The translations under genes were made by a program, and so were the position numbers. The notes under the pieces were generated by a model. It saw only the letters and a program-made list of their open reading frames with translations. It was not told the DNA's origin and ran no database searches. 64,000 nt of DNA from assembly GCF_030408375.1 (NCBI RefSeq), contig NZ_CP046530.1, positions 1,922,001 through 1,986,000 of the forward strand, in the 5' to 3' direction. Numbering within the stretch: position 1 is the first letter of the stretch; every line of letters begins with the position of its first letter. Positions 31,204 to 40,212 of this stretch are shown piece after piece. Source of the stretch: Corynebacterium afermentans subsp. lipophilum. Lineage in GTDB: Bacteria > Actinomycetota > Actinomycetes > Mycobacteriales > Mycobacteriaceae.

Positions 31204-32015
31204 GAGTTCGCAGGGATGACCGCGCCGGCGTACTTCCCCCGGATCCATTCGGAGGTTTCCGCGGAGGTCAGGTCCGCCGCGAGCTTGTCCATACGCGGGT
31301 CTTCGGCGGCATCGACGTTCGCGACAAGGATGTTCACGTACGGGTTGTTCTCCGGGCTTTCCGCAATGACGGAATCTTCCACCGGGTTCAGCCCCGCTTC
31401 CAGTGCGAAGTTAGAAGAGGCGACCACGCCGTCAACAGAGTCGTCGGACAGGGACTGGATCACGATGGTGTCGTCGACCGGGACAATCTGGATGTCCTTC
31501 GGATTATCCGTGATGGACTGGAGGTTGATCTTGGACACGTTGGTCGGATCGATTTCCTGGTCCAGGCTGATCACACCGTTCGTTTCCAGCAGGATCAGCG
31601 CGCGTGCAAGGTCCGACGGCGAGTTCGGGGTCACTACCTTGGCTCCCTGCGGAAGCTTGTCGATGGAATCGATGCTGGTGGAGTACATCCCCATCGGCTC
31701 GATGTGCACGCCAGCGACGTTCACCAGCGTCTCGCCAGTCTCATTCTCCCAGTCGTGCAGGTACGGCGGGTGCTGGTAGAAGTTCGCGTCCGCGGAACCA
31801 TTGGACACCGACATATTCGGATCCGGTCCGCCGGGCACGACTTTGATGTCCAGCTCGTAGTCCGGGTTCGCCTCGTCCACGTACCGCAATATCTCAGCGT
31901 GCGGGGTGGCCGCGGCGAGCACGGTAATCGGCTCGTCGCTCCCAGATTCGGTTGAACACGCGGCCACACTCAGGCCCAGCGCTGTGGCTAACGCGGCTGC
32001 TGCGAAACGCCTCAT
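31200..32015 (-). CDS. NlpA/MetQ-family substrate-binding lipoprotein
   Basis: This 271-aa lipoprotein has signal MRRFAAAALATALGLSVAAC with lipobox VAAC. The NlpA pattern is clear: TPHAEILRYV, SADANFYQHPPYLHDW, VVTPNSPSDLARALILLE, VDGVVASSNFALEAGL. The family binds D/L-methionine (MetQ), but no metN or metI gene is near, so it is an orphan here and the ligand is uncertain. The ATG at 32015 has GAGGAGAG 5 nt upstream. A perfect 19-bp palindrome lies 17 bp upstream of the start. The next gene is coupled by an ATGA overlap. Confidence 0.87.
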   Translation of the reverse strand: MRRFAAAALATALGLSVAACSTESGSDEPITVLAAATPHAEILRYVDEANPDYELDIKVVPGGPDPNMSVSNGSADANFYQHPPYLHDWENETGETLVNVAGVHIEPMGMYSTSIDSIDKLPQGAKVVTPNSPSDLARALILLETNGVISLDQEIDPTNVSKINLQSITDNPKDIQIVPVDDTIVIQSLSDDSVDGVVASSNFALEAGLNPVEDSVIAESPENNPYVNILVANVDAAEDPRMDKLAADLTSAETSEWIRGKYAGAVIPANS

Positions 32016-32031
32016 GAAACTCTCCTCAGAC

Positions 32032-32076
32032 AAATGAACTGTGCTGTCTATACAGATTAGACAGCACAGTTCATTT
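32032..32076. promoter_or_regulatory. Perfect 19-bp inverted repeat between ptsI and the NlpA-type gene
   Basis: AAATGAACTGTGCTGTCTA (32032-32050), a 7-base loop, then its exact reverse complement (32058-32076). It starts 13 bp after the ptsI stop and ends 17 bp before the lipoprotein ATG. On the minus strand TATAGA in the loop region could be a -10 box, making this an operator over the promoter. Alternatively it is a long terminator stem for ptsI, although no T tract follows. The TAGAC halves face outward, opposite to the known McbR operator. Confidence 0.8.
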
Positions 32077-32089
32077 CCGGAAGATTTAC

Positions 32090-33781
32090 TTACAGCAGAT
32101 CTTTCAGCACCGGATCGGCGAGGTTTAGCACAGCCTCGCGGGCGCCCGCGGCAGTGCGGGCATCAACGGCGAAGTTGGCCATCTGGCGGCAGGTGTCGAA
32201 GTCGTGCAGGCGCAGCGCGGCGCGCACGGCGTTGACTTTGCCCGGGGCCATCGACAGGGACTTCACACCGAGGCCCACCAGCACGAGCGCCATCAGCGGG
32301 TCGCCGCCCGCCTCGCCGCACACGCCGACCGGCTTGCCGGTGGCTTCGCCGCCGCGGCAGGTCTCGCGGATCATAGACAGCACCGCGGGCTGCCACGGCG
32401 AGAGCAGCTCGGCCAGTTCGCCCTGCATGCGGTCCGCGGCCATCGTGTACTGGGACAGGTCGTTGGTGCCGATGGAGGCGAAGTCCACCTCCTCCAACAC
32501 CTGCCCGGCGCGGATTGCGGCCGCCGGGGTTTCCACCATTACGCCGACCTTTGTCAGGCCGGCTCCGCGGGTGCGCTCGGCGAACCACTTGGCTTCCTCC
32601 ACGGTGGCGACCATCGGCGCCATGACCCAGAGCTCGGAGTCGGGAACATTATGAGCTGCGTTCGCAAGCGCCTCTAGCTGGGTGTCCAGAAGGTCCTCGC
32701 GCGCCTGTGAGAGGCGCAGGCCGCGACGGCCCAACGCCGGGTTTTCTTCCTCACCAAGGTCCGCGAACGACAGCGGCTTGTCCGCGCCCGCGTCCAGGGT
32801 GCGCACCACCACGCGGCGGCTGCCGAAGGCTTCGAGCACCTTCGTGTAGGTGTCGGTCTGCTCTTCCAGGCTGGGTGCGGAGTCGCGGTCGAGGAAGAGG
32901 AATTCGGAGCGGAACAGGCCGGAGCCTTCGAGGTCGTAGTCCGCTGCCTTCGCGGCGTCTTCTGCGGTGCCGGTGTTGGCCAGCAGCTTGACCTTGTACC
33001 CGTCGCGGGTAGCGCCCTCGCCGGAGGAACCGGCCAGGGCTGCCGCGCGGCGGCGGGAGCGCTCCTCGAGTTCCTCCACGTCCGATGCGTTCGGTGCGAC
33101 GATGACCTCGCCGACTCCGCCGTCGAGGGCGACCAGCGGAGCGTCCACAGTCGCGTCAGCGATGCCCTTGACCTGCACAGCGCACGGAATGCCCAGCTGC
33201 GCGGCCAGGATGGCCGTGTGCGAGGTCGCGCCGCCCGCCTCGGTGACGATGCCGAGGACGAAGTCTTTGTCCAGCGTTGCCGTCTCCGCCGGCGCGAGGT
33301 CGTGCGCGATCAGGATGGACGGCTCGGTCAGGTCCGGGATCCCCGGCTCGGGCAGTCCCCGCAGGCGAGCTGTGGCGCGGTCACGGATGTCGTAGAGGTC
33401 GGTAACACGCTCCGCCATGTAACCGCCGATCTTGCGCAGCTTGTTGGCGTAGAGCTCCACCGCGTCGTGGATCGCCTTCGTCGGGCCGGCGCCCTTCTTC
33501 AGCTCTTTGTCGATGCCGCGGATGAGGCCCTTGTCGGTTGCCAAGGCAGCCGTCGCATCCAGCACGGCCTTCGCCGAGTCCGAGTTGGCGTGCTCGGCGC
33601 GTGCGGAGAGCGAAACTGCGACGTCGTTAAGCACAGTGCGAATACGCTCGCTGTCGGCTGTCGGATCGGTGGAGGCGGGCTCGTGCTCGTCGATACCCAC
33701 TGCGGGCGTGACCACGGCGATCGGACCAGACGCGGTGCCGGCCGATACGCCGATGCCGTGCAGAACGGTGCGGTTAGACAT
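32090..33781 (-). CDS. ptsI: PTS enzyme I (phosphoenolpyruvate-protein phosphotransferase)
   Basis: It transfers phosphate from PEP to HPr, feeding all PTS permeases. At 563 aa it is complete. The phospho-accepting histidine is His188 in EAGGATSHTAILA, and the C-terminal PEP-binding barrel has FRSEFLFLDRDSAPS, SIGTNDLSQYTMAADR and VGVCGEAGGDPL. Its ATG lies inside the 3' end of the bglF-type gene (8-bp overlap), so it is co-translated with one specific EII. In C. glutamicum ptsI lies in the fructose PTS region, so this linkage is a different arrangement. Confidence 0.96.
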   Translation of the reverse strand: MSNRTVLHGIGVSAGTASGPIAVVTPAVGIDEHEPASTDPTADSERIRTVLNDVAVSLSARAEHANSDSAKAVLDATAALATDKGLIRGIDKELKKGAGPTKAIHDAVELYANKLRKIGGYMAERVTDLYDIRDRATARLRGLPEPGIPDLTEPSILIAHDLAPAETATLDKDFVLGIVTEAGGATSHTAILAAQLGIPCAVQVKGIADATVDAPLVALDGGVGEVIVAPNASDVEELEERSRRRAAALAGSSGEGATRDGYKVKLLANTGTAEDAAKAADYDLEGSGLFRSEFLFLDRDSAPSLEEQTDTYTKVLEAFGSRRVVVRTLDAGADKPLSFADLGEEENPALGRRGLRLSQAREDLLDTQLEALANAAHNVPDSELWVMAPMVATVEEAKWFAERTRGAGLTKVGVMVETPAAAIRAGQVLEEVDFASIGTNDLSQYTMAADRMQGELAELLSPWQPAVLSMIRETCRGGEATGKPVGVCGEAGGDPLMALVLVGLGVKSLSMAPGKVNAVRAALRLHDFDTCRQMANFAVDARTAAGAREAVLNLADPVLKDLL

Positions 33782-35831
33782 TCGTGTTCACCTCAGTTGT
33801 GACCTCGAGAATCGGATCGCCAGCGACGACGGTGCCGTCTGCAACGTCATTGACGCCGCCGAGCTTCTTCGAGTTCACCACTGTAGTGATAACCGTTGTG
33901 TCCACGCCGTGGCCAGCGATTACGGCGAAGTCAACCTCCGCCAGCGGGTCGCCCGCGTTGACCATCTGCTTCTTCTCTGCCAGCGGGGTGAAACCCTCGC
34001 CGCCGAGCTTGACGGTGTCCACGCCGATGTGGACGAGCAGCTCCACACCATCGTCGGTCTTGATGCCGTAGGCGTGGCCCGTCTTCGCCACGGAAATCAC
34101 CTTGCCGGCCGCCGGAGCAACCACGGTGAGCGTGGTGTTTTCGGGGGTCACGCCGACCGCCTGGCCGAGTGCGCCGGAGGCGAATGCGGCATCGGAAAGC
34201 GCTTCCATCGCAACAACCTCGCCCGCAACGGGTGCGAGCACAGTGGCATCCGCATTGCTTTCCGACGTCAGCTTCGCCGGGTCATCCGTGGCCGTGACTT
34301 CGTCCTCGACCAGCTCGGCCTCCTCGGCCTCGTCGGCATTGCGTGCGGCAGCAGCGCGGGCGAGCGCCTCCGCCTTCTCCTCCGGGGTGCGGTAGTCCGT
34401 GACAAGGATGATGAAGAACGCGGTGAAGAAGGCCACCGCGATGGCGAGCATGTAGACCCACTTCGGGTCGAACACGAACATGGTCGGCAGCGAAGTGAAC
34501 ACGAACGCGTTCGTCTTCACGCCACCGAACGGGGTGCCCAGGATCGCGATGGTCAGGCCGCCGGTGAAGCAGCCCACGAGCATGCGCGGGTAGATCTTCT
34601 TGTAGCGCAGGTGGATGCCGTAGAGCGACGGCTCAGAGATTCCGCCGAGCAGGCCTGCGGCGAGCGCGGAACCGGACGTCTGGCGCATGAGCGGGTCGTG
34701 GTCGCGGATGGACAGCGCGAGCACCGCGGCGGTGGCGCCGAAGCAGGCGAAGTTCCACGCACCCATCGGGCCCTGGATGAAGTCGTACCCGAGGGTGTCA
34801 ATGTTGACCAGCATCAGCGCGTTGAGTGGCCAGTGCAGTCCCAGCGGCACGAGGAACGGGTACAGCATCGGAATCAGCAGGGCGAAGATGAACGGCGCGT
34901 TGCCGTTCATCCAGGCCAGCCCGGTGCCGATCCAGGCGCCGAGCAGGTAGCCGAACGGGCCGATGAGGAACGCGGTCACCGGGATCATGATCAGCATGGT
35001 GAGAAACGGCACGAAGACCATGTGCACTGCGGAGGGGATGATTTTCTGCAGCCCCTTATAAAGCAACGCAGCGACCGCGGCCATGATCAGCGGCACGAAG
35101 ACGTTGCCGTCGTAGCCGTTATGGATCATGGGCAGGCCGAAGACGTCGACAACGCCGGTCGGCTCGCCGAAGAGCTCCACCACGCGCGCTTCGGGGTGGT
35201 CGGCCAGTTCCATGAAGTTCGGGGTGAACAGCGCCAGCATGATCGCGGCCGGCACCCACGGGTCGATGTCCAACTTCTTACCCGCGTTGTAGGCCACCGC
35301 CACCGGCAGGAAGAAGAACACGGAGTTCCACATTGCATCCACGAACTGCCAACCCGGGCTCTTCACTTCCGCGTGGAAGTTCACAAGGTGGAATGCGTCG
35401 AGCACCGCGGCGAACGCGATGATCAGCGACGCGCCCAGTAGCACGCCAAGGATTGGGCGGAAGGAATCGGAGAGGTACTCGAAAAACGCGTCCAGCCACG
35501 GGACCTTGCCCTTGGCCTTGTCGCGCTGCTGGGCTTTGAGGTCCTCGTTGGACACGTCGCGGTTCGCTAGTTCCGGCAAGCGGTTCATCGCGTTGTACAC
35601 GCTGGCCACGTCGCCACCGACGATGACCTGGTAATGGCTGCCGCCCTGCGGGACCGCACCCATCACCTTCGGGTTTGCCTCGAGGCGGTCCTTGTCGGCC
35701 AGGGAGACGTCGTTCAGCTCGAAGCGAAGACGCGTCGCGCAGTGCGTCATTGACGCGATGTTGTCCGCCCCGCCGATGCCGGCGAGGATATCGGCAGCCT
35801 GATCCTGCAGGCTTGCCTTGGTGGTGGCCAT
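33774..35831 (-). CDS. bglF: PTS beta-glucoside-type EIIBCA permease
   Basis: This 685-aa fused PTS transporter phosphorylates its sugar during uptake. EIIB (residues 1-90) has the active Cys31 in SMTHCATRLRF. EIIC (about residues 105-470) has VPLGLHWPLNALM and GISEPSLYGIHLR. A charged linker follows. EIIA (about 525-685) has its phospho-histidine near residue 601 in ELLVHIGVDTV. The sequence follows C. glutamicum BglF (for example GYDFIQGPMGAWNFACFG), so aryl-beta-glucosides such as salicin or arbutin are likely substrates. Start: ATG at 35831, with GGAAGGAG 8 nt upstream; a longer frame to 35852 lacks support. Confidence 0.9.
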   Translation of the reverse strand: MATTKASLQDQAADILAGIGGADNIASMTHCATRLRFELNDVSLADKDRLEANPKVMGAVPQGGSHYQVIVGGDVASVYNAMNRLPELANRDVSNEDLKAQQRDKAKGKVPWLDAFFEYLSDSFRPILGVLLGASLIIAFAAVLDAFHLVNFHAEVKSPGWQFVDAMWNSVFFFLPVAVAYNAGKKLDIDPWVPAAIMLALFTPNFMELADHPEARVVELFGEPTGVVDVFGLPMIHNGYDGNVFVPLIMAAVAALLYKGLQKIIPSAVHMVFVPFLTMLIMIPVTAFLIGPFGYLLGAWIGTGLAWMNGNAPFIFALLIPMLYPFLVPLGLHWPLNALMLVNIDTLGYDFIQGPMGAWNFACFGATAAVLALSIRDHDPLMRQTSGSALAAGLLGGISEPSLYGIHLRYKKIYPRMLVGCFTGGLTIAILGTPFGGVKTNAFVFTSLPTMFVFDPKWVYMLAIAVAFFTAFFIILVTDYRTPEEKAEALARAAAARNADEAEEAELVEDEVTATDDPAKLTSESNADATVLAPVAGEVVAMEALSDAAFASGALGQAVGVTPENTTLTVVAPAAGKVISVAKTGHAYGIKTDDGVELLVHIGVDTVKLGGEGFTPLAEKKQMVNAGDPLAEVDFAVIAGHGVDTTVITTVVNSKKLGGVNDVADGTVVAGDPILEVTTEVNTNV

Positions 35832-35879
35832 GCTGGTGCTCCTTCCAACCACAAAAGATTGATCGCACCAAACTTTAGT

Positions 35880-35891
35880 TGGTTATAACCA
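35880..35891. promoter_or_regulatory. Palindrome TGGTTATAACCA upstream of bglF
   Basis: A 12-bp perfect palindrome 48 bp upstream of the bglF start contains TATAAC, a plausible -10 box on the minus strand. TGGT-N4-ACCA matches the general operator shape of GntR/HutC-type sugar regulators. Which protein binds is unknown; no regulator gene is adjacent. Confidence 0.5.
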
Positions 35892-35910
35892 CCACACACA
35901 ACTGCCCGGT

Positions 35911-37422
35911 TTAGGCCTCCGGCTTCACCATCGGGAAGAGGACGGTCTCGCGAATGCCCAGGCCGGTCAGGGCCATCAGCAGGCGATCCACGCCCATGCC
36001 GCAACCGGCTGTCGGGGGCATGCCCTGCTCCATCGCTGCGAGGAAGTCCTCGTCGAGCTGCATCGCTTCGTCATCGCCGGCGCTGGCCAGGCGGGCCTGG
36101 TCCTCGAAGCGCTCGCGCTGGATCACCGGGTCAACCAACTCGGAGTAGCCGGTGGCCAGCTCGAAACCGCGGACATACAGGTCGAACTTCTCGGTCACGC
36201 CGGGTTTGTCGCGGTGGTCGCGGGTCAACGGCGAGGTCTCCACGGGGAAGTTGACCACGAAGGTCGGCTCGTAGAGCTGGTCGGAGCACAGCTCCTCCCA
36301 GATCTCCTCCACCAGCTTGCCGTGCAGCCAGCCGGCGTTTTCCGGCACCTTCAGGCCGATGGTTTCCGCGATGTCCTTGAGCGTGTCCACGTCGGTGTCG
36401 ATGGTCACTTCCAGCTGTCCCGGGAACTTGCGCTGCAGCGCCTCGTTCAAGCTCGGGTACATCTCCAGGACCTTCCACTCGCCGCCGAAGTCGTACTCCG
36501 TGCCGTCCGCGAGCGTGACCTTCTGGGAGCCGAAGACTTCCTCGGCGCAGAATTGCACAAGGCCCTTCATGGTGGCCGCGCCGTCCTTGTAGGTGCCCCA
36601 CGCCTGGTAGGTCTCCAGCATGGTGAACTCCGGGGAGTGGGAGGAATCCACGCCCTCGTTGCGGAAGTTCCTGTTGATCTCGAAGACGCGCTCGATGCCG
36701 CCGACCACAGCACGCTTGAGGTAGAGCTCCGGCGCGATGCGCAAGTACAGGTCGATGTCCAGCGCGTTGGAGCGGGTGACAAACGGACGTGCCGCGGCAC
36801 CGCCGTGCAGCGTCTGCAGCATCGGCGTCTCAATCTCGACGAAGTCCAGACCCGTGAGGTACTTGCGCACAGCAGCGATGACCTTGATGCGGGTCATGGC
36901 GTTGGTGCGCGCGTCCTCGCGCATGATCAGGTCGGTGTAGCGGCGGCGCACCCGCTGCTCCTCGTTCATCTCCGCGAACGCCACCGGCAGCGGGTTAAGC
37001 GACTTCGAGGCCATATGCCAGGACTTCGCCATTACGGACAGCTCGCCGCGACGCGACGAGATGACCCGGCCGCGCACGGAGACGATATCGCCCAAGTCCG
37101 TGTCGGCCTTCCACTGCCCAAGCGCCTCTTCGCCGACCTCAGCCAGGGAAAGCATGACCTGCAGTTGAGTGCCGTCACCCTCTTGCAGGGTGGCGAAGCA
37201 CAGCTTGCCGGTGTTGCGCTGGAACATAATGCGACCGGCAACGGCAACTTCGTCCTGCGTCTCCTCGCCCGCTTCCAGCGTGCCGTCGTACTTGGCGCGA
37301 AGGTCCTTCAGAGACGTAGTGCGGTCGACTTCGACGGGGTAGGCGTCCCGCCCTTCGTCGATAAGCCTCTGCCTCTTCTCCCGGCGGATTTGCTGCTGCT
37401 CTGAAAAGTCCTGCGTAGTCAC
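35911..37422 (-). CDS. lysS: Lysyl-tRNA synthetase (class II)
   Basis: This class II synthetase is 503 aa. It has an N-terminal OB-fold anticodon domain ([20 protein letters not shown]) and catalytic motifs 1 ([16 protein letters not shown]), 2 ([20 protein letters not shown]) and 3 ([15 protein letters not shown]). The start is a GTG at 37422. It follows the kinase-like membrane gene by 16 bp and ends the long minus-strand array that begins at hpt. In mycobacteria clpC is two genes further on; here four inserted genes separate them. Confidence 0.96.
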   Translation of the reverse strand: MTTQDFSEQQQIRREKRQRLIDEGRDAYPVEVDRTTSLKDLRAKYDGTLEAGEETQDEVAVAGRIMFQRNTGKLCFATLQEGDGTQLQVMLSLAEVGEEALGQWKADTDLGDIVSVRGRVISSRRGELSVMAKSWHMASKSLNPLPVAFAEMNEEQRVRRRYTDLIMREDARTNAMTRIKVIAAVRKYLTGLDFVEIETPMLQTLHGGAAARPFVTRSNALDIDLYLRIAPELYLKRAVVGGIERVFEINRNFRNEGVDSSHSPEFTMLETYQAWGTYKDGAATMKGLVQFCAEEVFGSQKVTLADGTEYDFGGEWKVLEMYPSLNEALQRKFPGQLEVTIDTDVDTLKDIAETIGLKVPENAGWLHGKLVEEIWEELCSDQLYEPTFVVNFPVETSPLTRDHRDKPGVTEKFDLYVRGFELATGYSELVDPVIQRERFEDQARLASAGDDEAMQLDEDFLAAMEQGMPPTAGCGMGVDRLLMALTGLGIRETVLFPMVKPEA

Positions 37423-37438
37423 GGCGAATAATCGTAGC

Positions 37439-38722
37439 TTATTCGCACACCGGGAGGTCCAGTCGCTGGTTCTCCGCGTCGAAACCGTTCACGATGAACA
37501 GGTACTCGGGCTTGTCCTGCGGCGTCATCACGTACGCCGGCGGGTTTGCCTCCGGCAGCTCGTGAGAGTAAATCGTGCACTCGCCGGAGCCCAGGACCAC
37601 GGCCTCACTCGGGTCCGGCACCGCATCGTCGCGGTCGGACTCGGAGGCGTACTGCGCGACGGAAACACCCAGCTCATCGTTAGCGCAACGGATCTTACCC
37701 ACCTGGTCGGTGTCCAGCGAGCCCGGCTCGCAGACAAGGTCCTTCCAGCCCTTCTGGCCCGCGCGCTCAGACACAACCTTCGGGTAATCTTCCGCGATCT
37801 GCGCCTCCGCGCCGGACCACTCGTCCCCGCGGTGGGTGCTCCAGTACCACAGCGCCGCCAGCGCAATCAGCAGCAGCGCGAGGATGGCGATGATCCACGG
37901 CCACGGCGCAGTCTTCTGCTTCTGCTCTGTCGGCACCGTGCGCACGTAGTTGCCGTCCGTGCCGTAAGCGTAGGGCTCCGGCGGCTTGCGGTAGCCGTCT
38001 TGCGGGCGCGGCGCCACGGACTGGTCGGGCGTTGCAATCTCCACGTGCTCGGCCGGGGCGGTCTCCAGCACGCCGGCGCAGGTGCGCGCCCCGGAGCGCG
38101 GTTCGTCGCCGGTCATCAACGCAACCACGTTGGCGAACTTGTCCACGTTGCCCTTCGCTGCCGCCTCGTCGCTTTGCGCCGGGTCGGTGCTCGGGCCCAC
38201 AAGGGTGAGCTTGACCGGGGTGGTGGACCACTGCGGCTGCACCAGGAGACGCTCCGGGGTGATGGAGCGCGAGACGAAGCCGGACAGGCCCTTCAAGTCG
38301 TAATCGTCGATCGCCTCGGCCACCGGGGCGAGCAGGTCGCGCACCTCCTGCGGGGTGAACGTGGCGCCCTTTTTTGCAATCAGCTCCGACAGCGGGGTAC
38401 CGGTGGGCGCCTCACGCAAGACGAACAGCTTGCCGTCCTCGGTAGTGCCCACGCTGCGCGGCTGGAAGGCGCCAGGGTGCGCAGCCAGGGCGAGGCGGGA
38501 GTTCAGGGTGTTGACTTCGTCGCCGATCGCGGAATCCACGGGGGCGCTGAAGACCTCCACTTCAACACCGTGACCTGTGTCGTCGGTGGCGGTGTAGAGC
38601 GTGGACGTCTCGGTGCTTCCAGTTTGCGCAACCTGCTCCGGGGTGAAGGTGAACCCGAAGCGTTCTGCGAGCATTCCGGCGATGGTGGCGTTGGACATGC
38701 GCGAGAGTCTACCGGGTGTCAT
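37439..38722 (-). CDS. Membrane protein with kinase-like N-terminal region
   Basis: This 427-aa protein has a cytoplasmic N-terminal part (about residues 1-215) with the spacing of a degenerate protein-kinase fold ([20 protein letters not shown] as a hinge-like segment, [11 protein letters not shown] at the catalytic-loop position, no HRD or DFG). One transmembrane helix follows at about residues 274-296, then an extracytoplasmic domain with cysteines in [21 protein letters not shown] and LPVCE. A pseudokinase role is inference. The ATG at 38722 overlaps the panC stop by four bases. A second start at 38698 (MSNATIAG) is equally possible, and neither has a clear Shine-Dalgarno sequence. Confidence 0.75.
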   Translation of the reverse strand: MTPGRLSRMSNATIAGMLAERFGFTFTPEQVAQTGSTETSTLYTATDDTGHGVEVEVFSAPVDSAIGDEVNTLNSRLALAAHPGAFQPRSVGTTEDGKLFVLREAPTGTPLSELIAKKGATFTPQEVRDLLAPVAEAIDDYDLKGLSGFVSRSITPERLLVQPQWSTTPVKLTLVGPSTDPAQSDEAAAKGNVDKFANVVALMTGDEPRSGARTCAGVLETAPAEHVEIATPDQSVAPRPQDGYRKPPEPYAYGTDGNYVRTVPTEQKQKTAPWPWIIAILALLLIALAALWYWSTHRGDEWSGAEAQIAEDYPKVVSERAGQKGWKDLVCEPGSLDTDQVGKIRCANDELGVSVAQYASESDRDDAVPDPSEAVVLGSGECTIYSHELPEANPPAYVMTPQDKPEYLFIVNGFDAENQRLDLPVCE

Positions 38723-39510
38723 GCTTCAACGTGTTTGAAGCCGACCCCCAGCGGCAGACCCACGTTGTCCATCAGGTGCACCCCGCCCAGATCCACCGCT
38801 CCGAGCAGGCGCGCGTCGCCCTCTGCGGGCGCCTCGCGCATCGCTAGATCGCGCAGCTCCAGATACGCCGGGGTGACGCCTGCGGCCTCGAGGACCCCGC
38901 GGGCGGTTTCGAGGACTCGCGCTTTTCCGTGCTCCGCGGCGTGCGCCCCGGCTGTCAGCGCGGCCGAGAGCGCGAGTGCAGCTTCCCGCTTATCGACGGC
39001 GACACGCGCGTTCCTGTTCGACAGCGCCAACCCATCGGGGGTTCGCACCGTGGGCACGCTGTGGAGCTTGCACTCCATGCGCAGCCCGGACACCGCATAC
39101 TGGGTTGCCACCAGCACCTCGAAGTCCTTCTCCCCCAGCACCACGTCCGTGGCGTGGGTCGCGTTGATCGCGGCGAGGATCCGCGCGACCTCTTTCTGGG
39201 TGAGCTGCGGATCTTCCAGCGGTTCCACGCCGGAATCCACCCGCACGCTTGTGGCCAGCTCCCCGTGGAAGACCACGTCCACCTTCTCCCGGGCGAAGAC
39301 CTCAGGGACCTCGGCGCCCGAGAACGTGACCACCACGTAGGAGCCGAGCAGCGACTTCGCCGCGCGGATGAGCTCCACGTGCCCGCCGTGGATGTCCGCG
39401 CCCAACGGCACCACAACCACCGATTTGCCAATCTTGCGGAACGCCCGGCCGTAGGTGGCCAAGAGCTTCTCGTCGGTGACCACCACTGCCTGGCCTGGTT
39501 CAAAAGCCAT
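38719..39510 (-). CDS. panC: Pantothenate synthetase, divergent form
   Basis: This 263-aa protein probably condenses pantoate and beta-alanine with ATP. The nucleotidyltransferase motif is LGADIHGGHVELI, where standard enzymes have MGxLHxGH. LGEKDFEVL replaces the usual GxKDxQQ and LALSNRNARV replaces SSRNxxL. The two histidines of the HxGH motif and the KD pair are kept, but the glutamines that bind pantoate are not obvious. It lies in the Rv3602c (panC) position of the conserved cluster. A related ligase with altered substrate is possible. Confidence 0.78.
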   Translation of the reverse strand: MAFEPGQAVVVTDEKLLATYGRAFRKIGKSVVVVPLGADIHGGHVELIRAAKSLLGSYVVVTFSGAEVPEVFAREKVDVVFHGELATSVRVDSGVEPLEDPQLTQKEVARILAAINATHATDVVLGEKDFEVLVATQYAVSGLRMECKLHSVPTVRTPDGLALSNRNARVAVDKREAALALSAALTAGAHAAEHGKARVLETARGVLEAAGVTPAYLELRDLAMREAPAEGDARLLGAVDLGGVHLMDNVGLPLGVGFKHVEA

Positions 39511-40212
39511 TTATCCTCCCTCGTATTTCTGAATCACCCATAGCTCGGTGTCGGTGTCCTGGTCCACCTCACCACGCCTGCGCACAAGATCAACAAACAG
39601 GCGGCGAACGCCCGGATCCGGCAACGCCTGAACGAGTTGATCCAGCTGCTGCGTGTCGTGGGCATGTCGTGGCGCCGGCGGGGCTTGGAAGAACTGCTGC
39701 GCGACCGCGTCGAACCCCGGCACTGCCTCAGCGAGGATCGCCTGCGCGTCGTCGCGGATGACGGATTCCAACGCCCGCAGCTCCTGGGCGGCGGCGATCG
39801 CGGGGCGTGCATCGTCGTTAATGCGCAAGCTCACCCCGCCAATTTCCGTGATGAGCAACCCCACCACCGTTTCGCCGAGCTCGTCGGCCGCCGAGGTCAC
39901 CCACACGTTGTCGAAGATGTTGTGGGCGCACATGGTGATCGCCTGGGCGGTCTCCACGTCGTCGAGCAGCTGCTGGCCCTCGTCCAGCGCGGTGTGCAAA
40001 AACATCTGCCGCGGCCGGGCGTGGTCGGCGAGGGTTTCGCAGGCGGTACGGATGTCGGCCGAAGGTGCGTCGAGAAGCACAAGGTCCACGTGCGCGATCG
40101 CGCCGGGGTCACTGTGGATGTCCAGAGGGCGCACCGTGTGGCCGGCGCGCTCGAAGCGCTCCGCAAGCGGCGAGACGCCGAACACCGCCCCCACCAACAG
40201 GCGAGGCGGCAT
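39511..40212 (-). CDS. Rossmann-like / DUF2520-type protein
   Basis: This 233-aa protein opens with a Rossmann-type strand-loop (LLVGAVFGVSPLAERFERAG), followed by DLVLLDAPSAD and a helical C-terminal half (TAQAITMCAHNIFDNVWVTS). In mycobacteria the equivalent position next to panC holds Rv3603c, a Rossmann-like plus DUF2520 protein; I assign this one by position and outline. It lacks a clean GxGxxG. It abuts panC (1 nt apart) and the next gene upstream, so it is part of the folate-pantothenate operon. Confidence 0.7.
   Translation of the reverse strand: MPPRLLVGAVFGVSPLAERFERAGHTVRPLDIHSDPGAIAHVDLVLLDAPSADIRTACETLADHARPRQMFLHTALDEGQQLLDDVETAQAITMCAHNIFDNVWVTSAADELGETVVGLLITEIGGVSLRINDDARPAIAAAQELRALESVIRDDAQAILAEAVPGFDAVAQQFFQAPPAPRHAHDTQQLDQLVQALPDPGVRRLFVDLVRRRGEVDQDTDTELWVIQKYEGG

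Noticed and set aside
32032..32076. McbR operator for methionine genes
   Set aside because: The McbR site is TAGAC-N6-GTCTA. Here the halves are GTCTA-N7-TAGAC, the opposite orientation and wrong spacing.
33507..35441. 644-aa open frame on the plus strand
   Set aside because: It is antisense to bglF and ptsI, which have full active-site motifs. It is His/Arg/Glu-rich with no domain.
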